DNA of 64,000 nt from Lichenibacterium minor (GTDB lineage: Bacteria; Pseudomonadota; Alphaproteobacteria; Rhizobiales; Beijerinckiaceae): NCBI RefSeq assembly GCF_004137685.1, contig NZ_QYBB01000001.1:372001-436000 (forward strand). Direction: 5' to 3'. The position numbers and the translations under genes were made by a program. Below are positions 29,907 to 40,013 of this stretch, piece after piece. The first letter of the stretch is position 1. Every line of letters starts with the position of its first letter. The notes below the pieces were generated by a model. The model was not told the DNA's origin. It saw only the letters and a program-made list of their open reading frames with translations, and did no database searches.

Positions 29907-30986
29907 TCAACCCTTCTTCGCAGTGGAGGTCTCGGCCGCGCCGAGGCCGAGGCGCTCGCCCGAATAGACGCCCTCGCGCAGCGGCTTCCACCACCATTCA
30001 TTGTCGAGGTACCACGCCACGGTGCGGCGGATGCCGCTGGCGAAGTCTTCGCGAGCGCGCCAGCCGAGTTCGTCCTCGAGCTTGGTGGCGTCGATGGCGT
30101 AGCGCTGGTCGTGGCCCGGCCGGTCGGTCACGAAGTTGATCAGCTCGCGCCGCGGGCGGGCCGCAGGGCGCAACTCGTCGAGCACGTCGCAGATGGTCTC
30201 GACCACTTCGAGGTTGGTGCGCTCGTTGCGGCCGCCGACGTTGTATTTTTCGCCCAGCCGGCCCGTGGTGAGGATCGTCCACAGCGCGCGGGCATGGTCT
30301 TCGACGAACAGCCAGTCGCGGATGTTGTCGCCGCGGCCGTAGACGGGCAGCGGCTTCCCCGCCAGCGCGTTCAGCGTGACGAGCGGGATCAGCTTTTCGG
30401 GAAAGTGGAACGGCCCGTAGTTGTTGGAGCAGTTCGAGATGACGACCGGCAGGCCGTAGGTCCGCATCCAGGCCTGGGCGAGGTGGTCGGAGGCGGCCTT
30501 GGAGGCCGAATAGGGCGAGGACGGGTCGTAGGGCGTCGTTTCCTCGAACAGGCCGTCCGCGCCGAGCGAGCCGTAAACCTCGTCCGTCGACACGTGGAGG
30601 AAGCGGAACGCCGCCTTGGCGTCGGCGTCGAGGCCGGACCAATGGGCGCGCGCCGCTTCGAGCAGCGAGAACGTGCCGACGATGTTGGTCTGCACGAAGT
30701 CGCCCGCGCCCGTGATGGAGCGGTCGACGTGGCTTTCCGCGGCGAGGTGCATCACGCCGTCGGGGCGGAACTCGGCGAAGAGCGCGTCGAGCGCGCCCCG
30801 ATCGACGATGTCGGCCCTGGCGAAGCGGTAGTTCGGCAGGTTCGACACCGGCCGGAGGCTTTCGAGGTTGCCCGCATAGGTGAGCTTGTCGACGTTGAGC
30901 ACCTCGACGCCGAGCTCGCCGGCGAGGTGGCGCACGACGGCCGAGCCGATGAAACCGGCGCCGCCGGTGACCAGGACGCGCTTCAC
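29907..30986 (-). CDS. rmlB: dTDP-glucose 4,6-dehydratase
   Basis: 359 residues from GTG 30986, overlapping the rmlC stop. [11 protein letters not shown] cofactor motif, [11 protein letters not shown] and [11 protein letters not shown] with the catalytic Tyr/Lys. Makes dTDP-4-keto-6-deoxyglucose. The GTG start is supported by the family N-terminus (KRVLVTGG). Confidence 0.96.
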   Translation of the reverse strand: MKRVLVTGGAGFIGSAVVRHLAGELGVEVLNVDKLTYAGNLESLRPVSNLPNYRFARADIVDRGALDALFAEFRPDGVMHLAAESHVDRSITGAGDFVQTNIVGTFSLLEAARAHWSGLDADAKAAFRFLHVSTDEVYGSLGADGLFEETTPYDPSSPYSASKAASDHLAQAWMRTYGLPVVISNCSNNYGPFHFPEKLIPLVTLNALAGKPLPVYGRGDNIRDWLFVEDHARALWTILTTGRLGEKYNVGGRNERTNLEVVETICDVLDELRPAARPRRELINFVTDRPGHDQRYAIDATKLEDELGWRAREDFASGIRRTVAWYLDNEWWWKPLREGVYSGERLGLGAAETSTAKKG

Positions 30987-31555
30987 GGGCGTGCTCCGAA
31001 GGTGAAGATGGGGGGCAGGTCGGCGAGCTTCGGCTGGCGGGTGTCCTTGTCGGACAGCAGCGCGGCGCCCGGCGCCACGGGCCACTCGATCCCGAGGGCC
31101 GGGTCGTCCCACGCGATGCCGCCGTCGGCGGCGGCGGAATAGAAGTCGGTCACCTTGTAGGCGATGATGCTGTCGGGCTCGACGGTGCAATAGCCGTGGG
31201 CGAACCCCGGCGGCACCCAGAGCTGGTCGCCGGTTTCGGCCGACAGCGTGGCGGACACGTGGCGCCCGAAGGTGGGCGAGCCGGTGCGGATGTCCACCGC
31301 GACGTCGAAGATCGCCCCCTTGATGGCGCGCACGAGCTTGCCCTGGGCGGCGGGCTCCCGCTGGAAATGAAGGCCGCGCACCGTGCCGACCGCGGCCGAC
31401 AGCGCCTCGTTATCCTGCACGAAGGCGACGTCGACGCCCACCTCGCGCGCGAAGGTGCGGGCGTTGAAGCTTTCGACGAAGTAGCCGCGCGCGTCGCCGT
31501 GCCGCTTCGGCCGAAGCAGCACCACGTCGGGGATGGCCAATCTCGTCGCCTGCAT
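30983..31555 (-). CDS. rmlC: dTDP-4-dehydrorhamnose 3,5-epimerase
   Basis: 190 residues. RmlC cupin with RGLHFQ and [10 protein letters not shown], the conserved catalytic and binding segments. First gene of rmlC-rmlB-rmlD-recX. rmlA (glucose-1-phosphate thymidylyltransferase), normally part of the set, is absent here. The ATG at 31555 follows a short divergent region shared with phoR. Confidence 0.95.
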   Translation of the reverse strand: MQATRLAIPDVVLLRPKRHGDARGYFVESFNARTFAREVGVDVAFVQDNEALSAAVGTVRGLHFQREPAAQGKLVRAIKGAIFDVAVDIRTGSPTFGRHVSATLSAETGDQLWVPPGFAHGYCTVEPDSIIAYKVTDFYSAAADGGIAWDDPALGIEWPVAPGAALLSDKDTRQPKLADLPPIFTFGARP

Positions 31556-31718
31556 GTCGGGGTCCTCGCCGCGAGATCGGGCTCGCATCAAGGGGCGGGA
31601 TACAACAAGACGCGGCGGTCCGCACCCCCCGGCGGCGCGATGCGCCGGACGGGCTCCGGCCCGGGCCACCGCCGGTCGGCGGGCTTTCACGCCATGGGGC
31701 GACACACGGCCGCCCCGC

Positions 31719-31736
31719 ATGTCATCAGGGCGTCAC
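31719..31736 (+). promoter_or_regulatory. Pho box candidate upstream of phoR
   Basis: Two 7-base half-sites, ATGTCAT and GCGTCAC, spaced by four bases (11-bp period), 40 bases before the phoR ATG. This matches the CTGTCAT-type direct repeats bound by PhoB. It is in the rmlC/phoR divergent gap, so it could also affect rmlC. Confidence 0.55.
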
Positions 31737-31775
31737 GGCCGAAGTCGGACAGTCCGGCGCGGGGTGGACGAACGG

Positions 31776-32834
31776 ATGGCCGAGGCGAAGCGCGACATGT
31801 TGGACACGAGGCAACCATCGGCCACGGCGGCCCTCGTCGCCGCATTGATCGACGCCATGCCGGAGCCCGTGCTCGCCGTCACGGGCGAGGGCCGCGTGCT
31901 GGCCGCCAATGCCCCGGCCAAGACCGTGATGCCGGCCCTGCGGATCGGCGGCGACCTCACCCTGGCGCTGCGCGACCCCGACATCCTGGACGCGGTCGAC
32001 CGCGTGCTGATCTCGGGCCAGATCGAGCAGGTGTCGTGGCGCGACCGGGTGCCCGTGGAACGCGTGTTCGACGTCACGGTCGCGCCGCTGGACAGGCCCG
32101 ACGAGGACCGGGCGCTCGTGCTGACGCTGCGCGACGTCACGGAATCGCTCCGCATCGAGCGCATGCGCGCCGACTTCGTCGCCAATGCCAGCCACGAGCT
32201 CCGCACGCCGCTGGCGTCCCTGCTCGGCTTCGTGGAAACCCTGCAGGGTCCGGCGCGGGACGACGCCCGGGCCCGGGACCGGTTCCTCGCCATCATGGCC
32301 GACCAGGCGCGACGCATGGCGCGGCTCATCGACGACCTCCTGTCGCTGTCGCGCATCGAGCAGAACCTGCACGTCCGGCCCAACAAGCCCGTCGACCTCG
32401 CGCTGGCGGCGCGCCACGTCGCCGAAACGCTGGGGCCCCTCGCGGCCGAAAGCGGCACGGCGATCGGCGTGGAAGCGGGGGAGCCCGTCGTGGTGGCGGG
32501 CGACCACGACGAACTCCTGCGCGTGGCCGAGAACCTCGTCGAGAACGCGATCAAATACGCGGACGGCCGCGTGGAGGTGAAGGTGCGGGTGCAGCGCCGC
32601 TCGGGCGTGCTCACGGTGCGGGATTACGGGCCGGGCATCGCGCCCGAGCACCTGCCGCGGCTGACGGAACGCTTCTACCGCATCGACGCCGGGCAAAGCC
32701 GCGCCAAGGGCGGAACGGGCCTCGGGCTCGCCATCGTCAAACATATCGTGGCGCGGCACCGCGGTCGCCTGCAGATCGATTCGGACCTCGGCCACGGCAC
32801 GCTCATCACCGTGGCGATTCCGCTGAAGACCTGA
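31776..32834 (+). CDS. phoR: Phosphate regulon sensor histidine kinase PhoR, without visible membrane segments
   Basis: 352 residues. A PAS-like region (about 20-120), HisKA with His140 in NASHELRTPL, then an HATPase domain (NLVENAIKYA, DYGPGIAPEHLPRLTERFYR, GTGLGLAIVKHI). It phosphorylates PhoB. Typical alphaproteobacterial PhoR has an N-terminal membrane anchor; none is found in this protein or in the open frame upstream of 31776 (hydrophilic, Arg-rich). So it may be cytoplasmic and recruited by PstB/PhoU, or its real N-terminus is lost. First gene of the phosphate cluster, 159 bases before pstS. Confidence 0.92.
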   Translation: MAEAKRDMLDTRQPSATAALVAALIDAMPEPVLAVTGEGRVLAANAPAKTVMPALRIGGDLTLALRDPDILDAVDRVLISGQIEQVSWRDRVPVERVFDVTVAPLDRPDEDRALVLTLRDVTESLRIERMRADFVANASHELRTPLASLLGFVETLQGPARDDARARDRFLAIMADQARRMARLIDDLLSLSRIEQNLHVRPNKPVDLALAARHVAETLGPLAAESGTAIGVEAGEPVVVAGDHDELLRVAENLVENAIKYADGRVEVKVRVQRRSGVLTVRDYGPGIAPEHLPRLTERFYRIDAGQSRAKGGTGLGLAIVKHIVARHRGRLQIDSDLGHGTLITVAIPLKT

Positions 32835-32861
32835 TTTCGCGAGCCTGCACAGACATTTGCA

Positions 32862-32890
32862 CTGTCATAATCCCGTCAGCCGCTTGTCGT
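32862..32890 (+). promoter_or_regulatory. Pho box upstream of pstS with three half-sites
   Basis: CTGTCAT, CCGTCAG and TTGTCGT follow each other with four-base spacers, an 11-bp period that puts all on one helix face. The first two form a near-consensus PhoB site. It lies 104 bases before the pstS ATG. Confidence 0.8.
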
Positions 32891-32993
32891 AAAACCAACT
32901 CGCGTTTCGGCTACGACTTCGGCCGCCATCGCCGGGGCGACCACGCCCGCGCGACGGGACGAGACCTGTTCGACGACAGAACCAAGGCGGATC

Positions 32994-34043
32994 ATGACCA
33001 TGAAACTCATCGCACGCGCGGCCCTCGCCGCCACCGTGCTGGGCGCCGGCGCCGCTTCGGCCCGCGCCGCCGACATTTCCGGCGCCGGCTCGACCTTCAT
33101 CTACCCGGTCTTCGCCAAGTGGGCCGATACCTACAAGAAGGACACCGGCACGGGCATCAACTACCAGTCGATCGGCTCGGGCGGCGGCATCAAGCAGATC
33201 AAGGCCAACACGGTCACGTTCGGTGCCACGGACGCGCCGCTGGCCGAGAAGGACCTGAACGACGCCGGCCTCGTCCAGTGGCCGATGATCATGGGCGGCA
33301 TCGTGCCGGTCGTGAACCTCGACGGCGTCAAGGCCGGCGACATCACCCTCGACGGCCCGACCCTCGCCAAGCTGTTCATGGGCGAGATCAACACCTGGAA
33401 CGATCCCGCGATCGCCAAGCTCAACCCCGGCATGAAGCTGCCCGAGACCGCGGTCGTGGTGGTGCATCGCTCCGACGGTTCGGGCACGACCTTCAACTTC
33501 ACCGACTACCTGTCGAAGGTGTCCGCGGACTGGAAGGGCAAGGTCGGCGAGAACACCGCGGTCGAATGGCCCGTCGGCCTCGGCGCCAAGGGCAACGAGG
33601 GCGTGGCCCAGAACGTCGGCAACACCAAGGGCGCGGTCGGCTACGTCGAATACGCCTACGCCAAGCAGAACAACCTCGTGTCCACCAAGATGGTGAACCA
33701 CGACGGCAAGGCCGTCGCGCCCGCCATGGACACCTTCTCGTCGGCCGCCGCCAACGCCGATTGGGAACACGCCCCCGGCTTCTACCAGATCCTGACCGAC
33801 CAGCCGGGCGCGCAGTCCTGGCCGATCACGGCCTCCACCTTCGTGGTGATGCACAAGGAGCCCAAGGACGCCGCGGCCTCGGCCGAAGCCCTGAAGTTCT
33901 TCTCCTGGGCCTTCAAGAACGGCACGAAGGAGGCCGAGGCCCTCGACTACATCCCGATCCCGCCGAAGGTCGTGACGCTGATCGACGCCAAGGTGAACGG
34001 GTCCATCATGGCCGGCGGCAAGCCCGTCTACGACATGAAGTGA
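32994..34043 (+). CDS. pstS: Phosphate ABC transporter substrate-binding protein
   Basis: 349 residues. Signal peptide to about ARAAD, then [14 protein letters not shown], the PstS start; [14 protein letters not shown] and RSDGSGTTF contact phosphate in the family. Periplasmic high-affinity phosphate binding. A second ATG two codons later (33000) is equally possible. It is separated from pstC by 215 bases of inverted repeats. Confidence 0.97.
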   Translation: MTMKLIARAALAATVLGAGAASARAADISGAGSTFIYPVFAKWADTYKKDTGTGINYQSIGSGGGIKQIKANTVTFGATDAPLAEKDLNDAGLVQWPMIMGGIVPVVNLDGVKAGDITLDGPTLAKLFMGEINTWNDPAIAKLNPGMKLPETAVVVVHRSDGSGTTFNFTDYLSKVSADWKGKVGENTAVEWPVGLGAKGNEGVAQNVGNTKGAVGYVEYAYAKQNNLVSTKMVNHDGKAVAPAMDTFSSAAANADWEHAPGFYQILTDQPGAQSWPITASTFVVMHKEPKDAAASAEALKFFSWAFKNGTKEAEALDYIPIPPKVVTLIDAKVNGSIMAGGKPVYDMK

Positions 34044-34071
34044 GCGGGACGGGCGTCCAGCCCCGACCGCC

Positions 34072-34219
34072 GATCCCCGCGGGCCGCGGCCCATGGGGAT
34101 CTTGACCGGCCCGTCGTCCGAGGGCCGCCACCCCGGACGCGCGCCGGGCCGGACTGCCCCGTGCAGGACGGCCGGCCCGCGTCCGGCTCCCCGCCCCGGA
34201 TCCCCGCCTCCGCGGGGGT
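34072..34219. repeat. Inverted-repeat cluster between pstS and pstC
   Basis: Contains GATCCCC (34072-34078) paired with GGGGATC (34095-34101) around an inner GGGCC/GGCCC stem, and a second imperfect unit GATCCCCGC (34199-34207) with GCGGGG after four bases. They resemble the perfect palindrome after typA. Such structures can protect or attenuate the pstS part of the operon transcript. Confidence 0.6.
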
Positions 34220-34258
34220 GGGCGGCGGGGGACCACGTCGCCCCACCGAGGATCTTCA

Positions 34259-35254
34259 ATGGCCGACATCACGATGCGGGACCGGCCCGCGCGCCGCAGT
34301 GTCGATGCGGGACGCGCGGCCGTGCTGTCGCGCTTCCGCACCGTCGATTCCATCTTCGCGGGAATGACCCTCGGCGCGGCCCTGCTGGTGCTGGTGCTGC
34401 TGGGCGGCGTCATCGTTTCGCTGGTGATCGGCTCGATGCCGGCCTTCCGGGCTTTCGGCCTGCGCTTCCTGTACACGGAGGTGTGGAACCCCAACGACGA
34501 CGTCTACGGGGCGCTCGGCGCCATCTACGGCACGGTCGTCACCTCCGTCATCGCCATGGTGATCGCCATCCCGGTCGGGATCGGCATCGCCGTCTTCCTG
34601 ACAGAACTCTGCCCCTTCGCGCTGCGCAAGCCGATCGGCATGGCGATCGAGCTGCTCGCCGGCATCCCCAGCATCATCTACGGCATCTGGGGCCTGTTCA
34701 TCTTCGCGCCATTCCTGCAGACCCACGTGGAGCCGGCGCTGATCGCCGTGCTGGGGCCCATCCCGGTGCTGGGCGCCCTGTTCCAGGGCCCCCCCTACGG
34801 CATCGGCGTGCTGACCGCCGGCATCATCCTCGGCATCATGGTGCTGCCGTTCATCTCCTCCGTGTCGCGCGACGTGTTCCAAACCGTGCCGCCTGTGCTG
34901 AAGGAGGCGGGCTACGGCCTCGGCTGCACCACCTGGGAGGTGATGAAGAACATCGTCATCCCGTTCTCCCGCACGGGCGTGATCGGCGGGGTGATGCTGG
35001 CGCTCGGCCGCGCGCTCGGGGAAACCATGGCGGTCACCTTCGTGATCGGCAACGCGCACCGGATCTCCTCGTCGATCCTGCTGCCCGGCACCACCATATC
35101 GGCCGCCATCGCCAACGAGTTCACCGAAGCGGTCGGCGACCTGTACACCTCGTCGCTGATCGAGCTCGGCCTCATCCTGTTCGTCATCACCTTCATCGTG
35201 CTGGCGATCGCGCGCTACATGCTGCTGCGCATCCAGCGCCGCGCCGGAGCCTGA
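34259..35254 (+). CDS. pstC: Phosphate ABC transporter permease PstC
   Basis: 331 residues, about six membrane helices, with the ABC permease loop [20 protein letters not shown] and [12 protein letters not shown]. Inner-membrane half of the phosphate channel with PstA, whose ATG is five bases downstream. Confidence 0.96.
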   Translation: MADITMRDRPARRSVDAGRAAVLSRFRTVDSIFAGMTLGAALLVLVLLGGVIVSLVIGSMPAFRAFGLRFLYTEVWNPNDDVYGALGAIYGTVVTSVIAMVIAIPVGIGIAVFLTELCPFALRKPIGMAIELLAGIPSIIYGIWGLFIFAPFLQTHVEPALIAVLGPIPVLGALFQGPPYGIGVLTAGIILGIMVLPFISSVSRDVFQTVPPVLKEAGYGLGCTTWEVMKNIVIPFSRTGVIGGVMLALGRALGETMAVTFVIGNAHRISSSILLPGTTISAAIANEFTEAVGDLYTSSLIELGLILFVITFIVLAIARYMLLRIQRRAGA

Positions 35255-35258
35255 TCCC

Positions 35259-36101
35259 ATGGCGGTCTATTCGCGGAAGCGGCGCATCGAGAACGGCGTG
35301 TTCCTCGCCCTGTCCTTCGGCGCGGCGGCGCTCGGGCTGGTCGCCCTCGTGTTCATCCTCGCCGCGCTGCTGTGGAACGGCGTCGCGGGGCTGAAGCCGA
35401 GCGTGTTCACGCAGATGACGCCGCCCCCGGGCTCCGCCGGCGGCCTGCTCAACGCCATCTACGGCTCGGTGGTGATGACGGTGCTCGGCCTCGCCATCGG
35501 GGCGCCGGTCGGGCTGCTCGCCGGCACCTACATGGCCGAGCACGGCCGCTACGCGAAGCTCACCGTCGTGGTGCGCTTCCTCAACGACATCCTGTTGTCG
35601 GCGCCGTCCATCATCATCGGCCTCTTCGTGTACGAGGTGGTGGTGACGCGCCTCGGCCACTTCTCGGGCTATGCGGGCGCCCTCGCGCTCGCCATGCTGG
35701 TGATCCCCGTCGTGGCCCGCACCACGGAGGACATGCTGCTTCTCGTGCCGAACACGCTGCGCGAGGCGGCCTCCGCCATGGGGCTGCCGCGCTCGCACGT
35801 GGTGTGGAAGGTCGCCTATGCGGCAGCCCGGCCCGGCATCGTCACGGGCCTGCTGCTCGCCTTCGCCCGCATCTCCGGCGAAACCGCGCCGCTGCTGTTC
35901 ACCGCGTTGAACAACCAGTTCTGGACCACCGACATCTCCGGCCCGACCGCCAGCCTGCCGACCGTGATCTTCCAGTTCGCGCTGTCGCCCTACAAGGATT
36001 GGCAGCAGCTCGCCTGGACCGGCGCCCTCATCATCACCGCCACCGTGCTGCTGCTGAGCATCGCGGCCCGTTCTCTCGGCTCCACACGAACTGCGAAATG
36101 A
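35259..36101 (+). CDS. pstA: Phosphate ABC transporter permease PstA
   Basis: 280 residues, six membrane helices, permease loop [18 protein letters not shown] and [14 protein letters not shown]. Pairs with PstC. Ten bases before pstB. Confidence 0.96.
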   Translation: MAVYSRKRRIENGVFLALSFGAAALGLVALVFILAALLWNGVAGLKPSVFTQMTPPPGSAGGLLNAIYGSVVMTVLGLAIGAPVGLLAGTYMAEHGRYAKLTVVVRFLNDILLSAPSIIIGLFVYEVVVTRLGHFSGYAGALALAMLVIPVVARTTEDMLLLVPNTLREAASAMGLPRSHVVWKVAYAAARPGIVTGLLLAFARISGETAPLLFTALNNQFWTTDISGPTASLPTVIFQFALSPYKDWQQLAWTGALIITATVLLLSIAARSLGSTRTAK

Positions 36102-36111
36102 GGACCGCGAC

Positions 36112-36930
36112 ATGACCCACGATGCCGAGCCCGTCACCACCGCGGCCCCGCCGCGCCCGGCCGCCGACCAGGACCGCGCCAACAAGATCGCGGTGCGCGA
36201 CCTCAAGTTCTTCTACGGCGACACGCTCGCCCTCAAGGGCGTGTCGCTGAACCTCGAGGCCAACAAGGTCACGGCCTTCATCGGCCCCTCGGGCTGCGGC
36301 AAGTCGACCCTTCTGCGCGTGCTGAACCGGATGTACGACCTGTATCCGCGCCAGCGCGCGGAAGGGCAGGTCCTGCTCGACGGCGAGAACATCCTCGACC
36401 CGAAGACGGACCTCAACCTGCTGCGCGCCCGCATCGGCATGGTGTTCCAGAAGCCGACGCCCTTCCCCATGTCGATCTACGACAACATCGCCTTCGGCAT
36501 CAAACTCTACGAGAAGGTGTCGAAGTCGGAGCTCGACGGCCGCGTCGAGACGGCGCTGAAGGGCTCGGCCCTGTGGCCAGAGGTGAAGGACAAGCTGGGC
36601 GCCAGCGGGCTCAGCCTGTCGGGCGGCCAGCAGCAGCGCTTGTGCATCGCCCGCACGGTGGCGCTGAAGCCGGACGTGATCCTGCTCGACGAACCCTGCT
36701 CGGCGCTCGACCCGATCTCGACCGCCCGCGTCGAGGAGCTGATCGACGAGCTGAAGGGCCAGTACACGATCGCCATCGTGACCCACAACATGCAGCAGGC
36801 GGCCCGCTGCTCGGACTACACGGCGTTCATGTACCTCGGCGAGCTCGTGGAGTTCGCCGACACGCATCACATCTTCACGTCGCCGACGCAGAAGCAGACC
36901 CAGCAATACATCACCGGGCGATTCGGCTGA
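36112..36930 (+). CDS. pstB: Phosphate ABC transporter ATP-binding protein PstB
   Basis: 272 residues. Walker [10 protein letters not shown] (58-66), signature [13 protein letters not shown], Walker [13 protein letters not shown]. An N-terminal Ala/Pro tail of about 25 residues precedes the ATPase. Powers PstCA and takes part in PhoR signalling. Confidence 0.97.
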   Translation: MTHDAEPVTTAAPPRPAADQDRANKIAVRDLKFFYGDTLALKGVSLNLEANKVTAFIGPSGCGKSTLLRVLNRMYDLYPRQRAEGQVLLDGENILDPKTDLNLLRARIGMVFQKPTPFPMSIYDNIAFGIKLYEKVSKSELDGRVETALKGSALWPEVKDKLGASGLSLSGGQQQRLCIARTVALKPDVILLDEPCSALDPISTARVEELIDELKGQYTIAIVTHNMQQAARCSDYTAFMYLGELVEFADTHHIFTSPTQKQTQQYITGRFG

Positions 36931-36956
36931 GGCCGAGTCGAGAAGGACCTCGCGCC

Positions 36957-37682
36957 ATGGCCCAGCACACCGTCACCTCCTACGACCAGGAACTCGAGTC
37001 CCTCGGCCGCAAGATCGCCGAGATGGGCGGCATCGCCGAGAAGATGCTGTCCGACGCCATGGACGCGCTGTCGGGGCTCGACGTCGATCTCGCGCAGTCG
37101 GTCGTGATCAGCGACGGGCGGCTCGACCTCCTGCAGCGGGACGTCGAGGCCGCCTCGATCATGACGATCGCGCGCCGCCAACCCATGGCGGTCGACCTGC
37201 GCGAGATCGTCGCGGCGATCCGGGTGTCGGGCGACCTTGAGCGCGTCGGCGACCTCGCCAAGAACATCGCCAAGCGCGCCATCCTCATCGCCGGCGAACA
37301 GCGGGTGCCCCGCGCCGTGATCGGCCTGCGCCACATGAACGAGCTCGCCGCCAACCAGCTGAAGGACGTGCTCGACGCCTATGCGGAGCGGGACGTCGAG
37401 CGCGCCCAGGCGGTCTGGACGCGCGACGCCGAACTCGACGCGCTGGAGAACTCGATCTTCCGGGACCTCCTCACCCACATGATGGAAGACCCGCGCAACA
37501 TCTCCTTCTGCACGCATCTGCTGTTCTGCTCGAAGAACATCGAGCGGGTCGGCGACCACACCACCAACATCGCCGAAACGGTCTTCTACCTCGTCACCGG
37601 CGGCACGATGCCGCTCGACCGCCCGAAGGCGAGGCCCGGGGCGAGCCTGGCGGCGCCGGTCGAGGCGCAGGACGAGCCCTGA
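36957..37682 (+). CDS. phoU: Phosphate signalling protein PhoU
   Basis: 241 residues of two three-helix PhoU repeats; ERVGDLAKNIA and ERVGDHTTNIAE are the metal-binding E/DxxxD signatures. Links PstB to PhoR and represses the Pho response in high phosphate. 26 bases after pstB. Confidence 0.96.
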   Translation: MAQHTVTSYDQELESLGRKIAEMGGIAEKMLSDAMDALSGLDVDLAQSVVISDGRLDLLQRDVEAASIMTIARRQPMAVDLREIVAAIRVSGDLERVGDLAKNIAKRAILIAGEQRVPRAVIGLRHMNELAANQLKDVLDAYAERDVERAQAVWTRDAELDALENSIFRDLLTHMMEDPRNISFCTHLLFCSKNIERVGDHTTNIAETVFYLVTGGTMPLDRPKARPGASLAAPVEAQDEP

Positions 37683-37747
37683 CGCGCCGGACCCGTCCAC
37701 GAAGCGCCCGCCGGACCGCGGCGGCGCGCCCTTCGGGAGTGTGAAAG

Positions 37748-38491
37748 ATGAACGTGATGCGCAGCGCGCCCGCCAAGGCGCCACCGGGCGGGACCGCCCC
37801 CCACATCCTCGTGGTCGAGGACGAGCAGGCGCTGGGCACGCTCCTGGCCTACAACCTCGAGGCGGAGGGCTTTTCCGTCGAGCGGGCGGAGCGCGGCGAC
37901 GAGGCCGAGTTGCGCCTCAACGAAGCCGTCCCCGACCTGGTGATCCTGGACTGGATGCTGCCGGGCGTGTCGGGGCTGGAAATCTGCCGGCGCCTGCGCG
38001 CGCGGGAAGCGACGCGCACGCTGCCCGTCATCATGCTGACGGCGCGGGGCGAGGAAGCCGAGCGGGTGCGGGGGCTCTCGGTCGGGGCCGACGACTACGT
38101 GGTGAAGCCCTTCTCGGTGCCGGAGCTGATGGCGCGGGTGCGCTCGCTGCTGCGGCGGTCGCGGCCCGAGCGGGTGGCGAGCCGGCTGTCCGCCGGGGAC
38201 CTCGACCTCGACCGCGAAACCCGCCGCGTGCGCCGCGGCGTGCGCGACATCCACCTCGGCCCGACGGAGTTCCGCCTGCTCGACTACCTGATGGAGCGCC
38301 CCGGCCGGGTCTTCTCGCGCTCCCAGCTGCTCGACGGGGTGTGGGGCCAGGCGGTGGAGATCGACGAGCGCACGGTGGACGTCCACGTCGGGCGGCTGCG
38401 CAAGTCCCTGTCCCGCGGCCGCGAGCGCGACCCGATCCGCACCGTGCGGGGCGCGGGCTACAGCTTCGACGAAACGTTCGGGAAGGCGTGA
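37748..38491 (+). CDS. phoB: Phosphate regulon response regulator PhoB
   Basis: 247 residues. Receiver domain with acidic pocket VVEDE and phosphorylation site Asp68 (ILDWMLPG), KPFSVPEL, then an OmpR-type winged helix (TEFRLLDYLMERPGRVFSR, IRTVRGAGYSF). An extra N-terminal tail of about 17 residues. Binds Pho boxes such as that at 32862. Confidence 0.95.
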   Translation: MNVMRSAPAKAPPGGTAPHILVVEDEQALGTLLAYNLEAEGFSVERAERGDEAELRLNEAVPDLVILDWMLPGVSGLEICRRLRAREATRTLPVIMLTARGEEAERVRGLSVGADDYVVKPFSVPELMARVRSLLRRSRPERVASRLSAGDLDLDRETRRVRRGVRDIHLGPTEFRLLDYLMERPGRVFSRSQLLDGVWGQAVEIDERTVDVHVGRLRKSLSRGRERDPIRTVRGAGYSFDETFGKA

Positions 38492-38696
38492 ACCCGACTC
38501 CCCAGGACGCTCGGCGGGCCGGAAGAGTCGGGGACCGGCTGCGGGTAGGATCCCGGCAGGAAAGATGCGGAGCCCGTCGGCGCGGGCGCCCCGGGCCGGA
38601 CCGCGGAGGGCGGAGCGACCAGCCATATCATCCCGGCCTCATTCTCGCGTGCCACGGTGGCGAACGGTGCGGGGCTTCGCATCGCCGAGGTGCCGC

Positions 38697-38861
38697 ATGG
38701 GTCCGCTGTTTCGACGATTTCTGGCCGATCGGTCGGGGGGCTCGGCCATCGAACATGGCCTCATCGTCGCCATGATCGCCTGTGCTCTCATCGGCACGCT
38801 GCAGAACATGGGCGTGCAGCTCAAGGCCAATTTCGGGAAGATCGCCGCGGCCCTGAAGTGA
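38697..38861 (+). CDS. Second Flp-type pilin, variant
   Basis: 54 residues. RFLADRSGGSAIEHGLIVAMIACALIG resembles the Flp pilin start, with the Glu kept but the following Tyr replaced by His. The hydrophobic segment is about 20-38. It is in the same region as the tad genes but far from the main pilin at 56209. Possibly a minor pilin or a structurally altered copy. Confidence 0.75.
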   Translation: MGPLFRRFLADRSGGSAIEHGLIVAMIACALIGTLQNMGVQLKANFGKIAAALK

Positions 38862-38986
38862 CCGGGTCGACACGGGCCGGCGTCGGGCCGAGGCCATGTC
38901 CCCGCCCACGCGCTGCGGCCCGACCGCGGACCGTCGCGCCGGCGGAGCCCGTCGGCGCGGGCGCCCGCAAGGCGCTCCCGGCGCGG

Positions 38987-39001
38987 TTAACCGAGCGTTA
39001 A
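38987..39001 (+). promoter_or_regulatory. Perfect CtrA-type box upstream of tadD
   Basis: TTAA-N7-TTAA (N7 = CCGAGCG) 62 bases before the tadD ATG. This is the exact full consensus of the alphaproteobacterial cell-cycle regulator CtrA and is unlikely by chance in such GC-rich DNA. Confidence 0.7.
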
Positions 39002-39063
39002 GTTCGGCGGCCTATCGCCGTCCCATCGGGGGATCGCCCCGATCCGGACCAGAAGGCCCCGCC

Positions 39064-39882
39064 ATGCCGAGATATGCCGCGCCGCAGCGCCCCGCGAACC
39101 TCCGCGCCGCGGGCTTGGCTGTGGCGGCCGGGCTGGCCCTGTCGCTCGGCGGCTGCGTGACGGGCGGCGACGCGACGGGAGCCATCGCGGCGACCGCCCC
39201 CCTGCCCGACGATCCGGCGGCGCTGCGCGCCTATGCGGCCACTTGGCAGCGCAACCACGAGGCGGCGCCGGACGACGCCGGCGCGACGATCGCCTACGCG
39301 CGGGCGCTGCGCGGGCTGACCCAATATGCCCAGGCGACGGCCGTGCTCGAGGCCGCCGCGGCCCACCATCCGACCGACACGGCGCTGCTCGCCGCCTACG
39401 GCAAGGCGCTGTCGGACGCCGGCCGGCCGCGCGAAGCCATGGCGGTGCTGGAACGGGCGCATACGCCCGACCGCCCGGACTGGTCGGTGCTGTCGGCCCA
39501 GGGGACGGTGGCCGACCAGCTCGGCGACCACGCGGGCGCGGTGAACTATTACGACGCCGCGCTGAAGCTCAGGCCGGGCGAGCCCGCCGTCCTGTCCAAC
39601 CTCGGATTGTCCTACGCCCTGGCGAAGGACCTGCCCAGGGCCGAGGAGGTCATGCGGCTCGCCGCCGCCGACCCCAGGGCCGACGCGCGGGTGCGCCAGA
39701 ACTACGCCTTGGTGCTGTCCCTCGGGGGCAAGTACAAGCAGGCGGAGGGCGTCGCCGCCACGGACCTGTCGCCGGCCGACGCCGCCGCCAGCGTCGAGGC
39801 CATCCGGCAGACCATCGCCGAAGACCCGCGCTGGCGGGGCGTGCGGGGCGGCCCCGGGCCGGCGAAGCCCCCCGCCGGCTGA
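39064..39882 (+). CDS. tadD: Tad pilus assembly lipoprotein TadD (TPR protein)
   Basis: 272 residues. Lipobox LSLGGC with Cys31, then TPR repeats over about 70-230 ([47 protein letters not shown]). TadD acts at the outer membrane in secretin function of the Tad machine. Separated from tadC by fumC and oppositely oriented. Confidence 0.88.
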   Translation: MPRYAAPQRPANLRAAGLAVAAGLALSLGGCVTGGDATGAIAATAPLPDDPAALRAYAATWQRNHEAAPDDAGATIAYARALRGLTQYAQATAVLEAAAAHHPTDTALLAAYGKALSDAGRPREAMAVLERAHTPDRPDWSVLSAQGTVADQLGDHAGAVNYYDAALKLRPGEPAVLSNLGLSYALAKDLPRAEEVMRLAAADPRADARVRQNYALVLSLGGKYKQAEGVAATDLSPADAAASVEAIRQTIAEDPRWRGVRGGPGPAKPPAG

Positions 39883-40013
39883 CGGAGGCCCATGCCACGC
39901 CGGCGGGTGGGCGCGGCACCGGCACCGGCGCGCCGTCTGGATCGCGGGGCCCCGAACGGCTACACGGCATCGTCGAATCCGCGCTTCGCGCTTTCCCCGA
40001 AAGGCCGCCCGCC

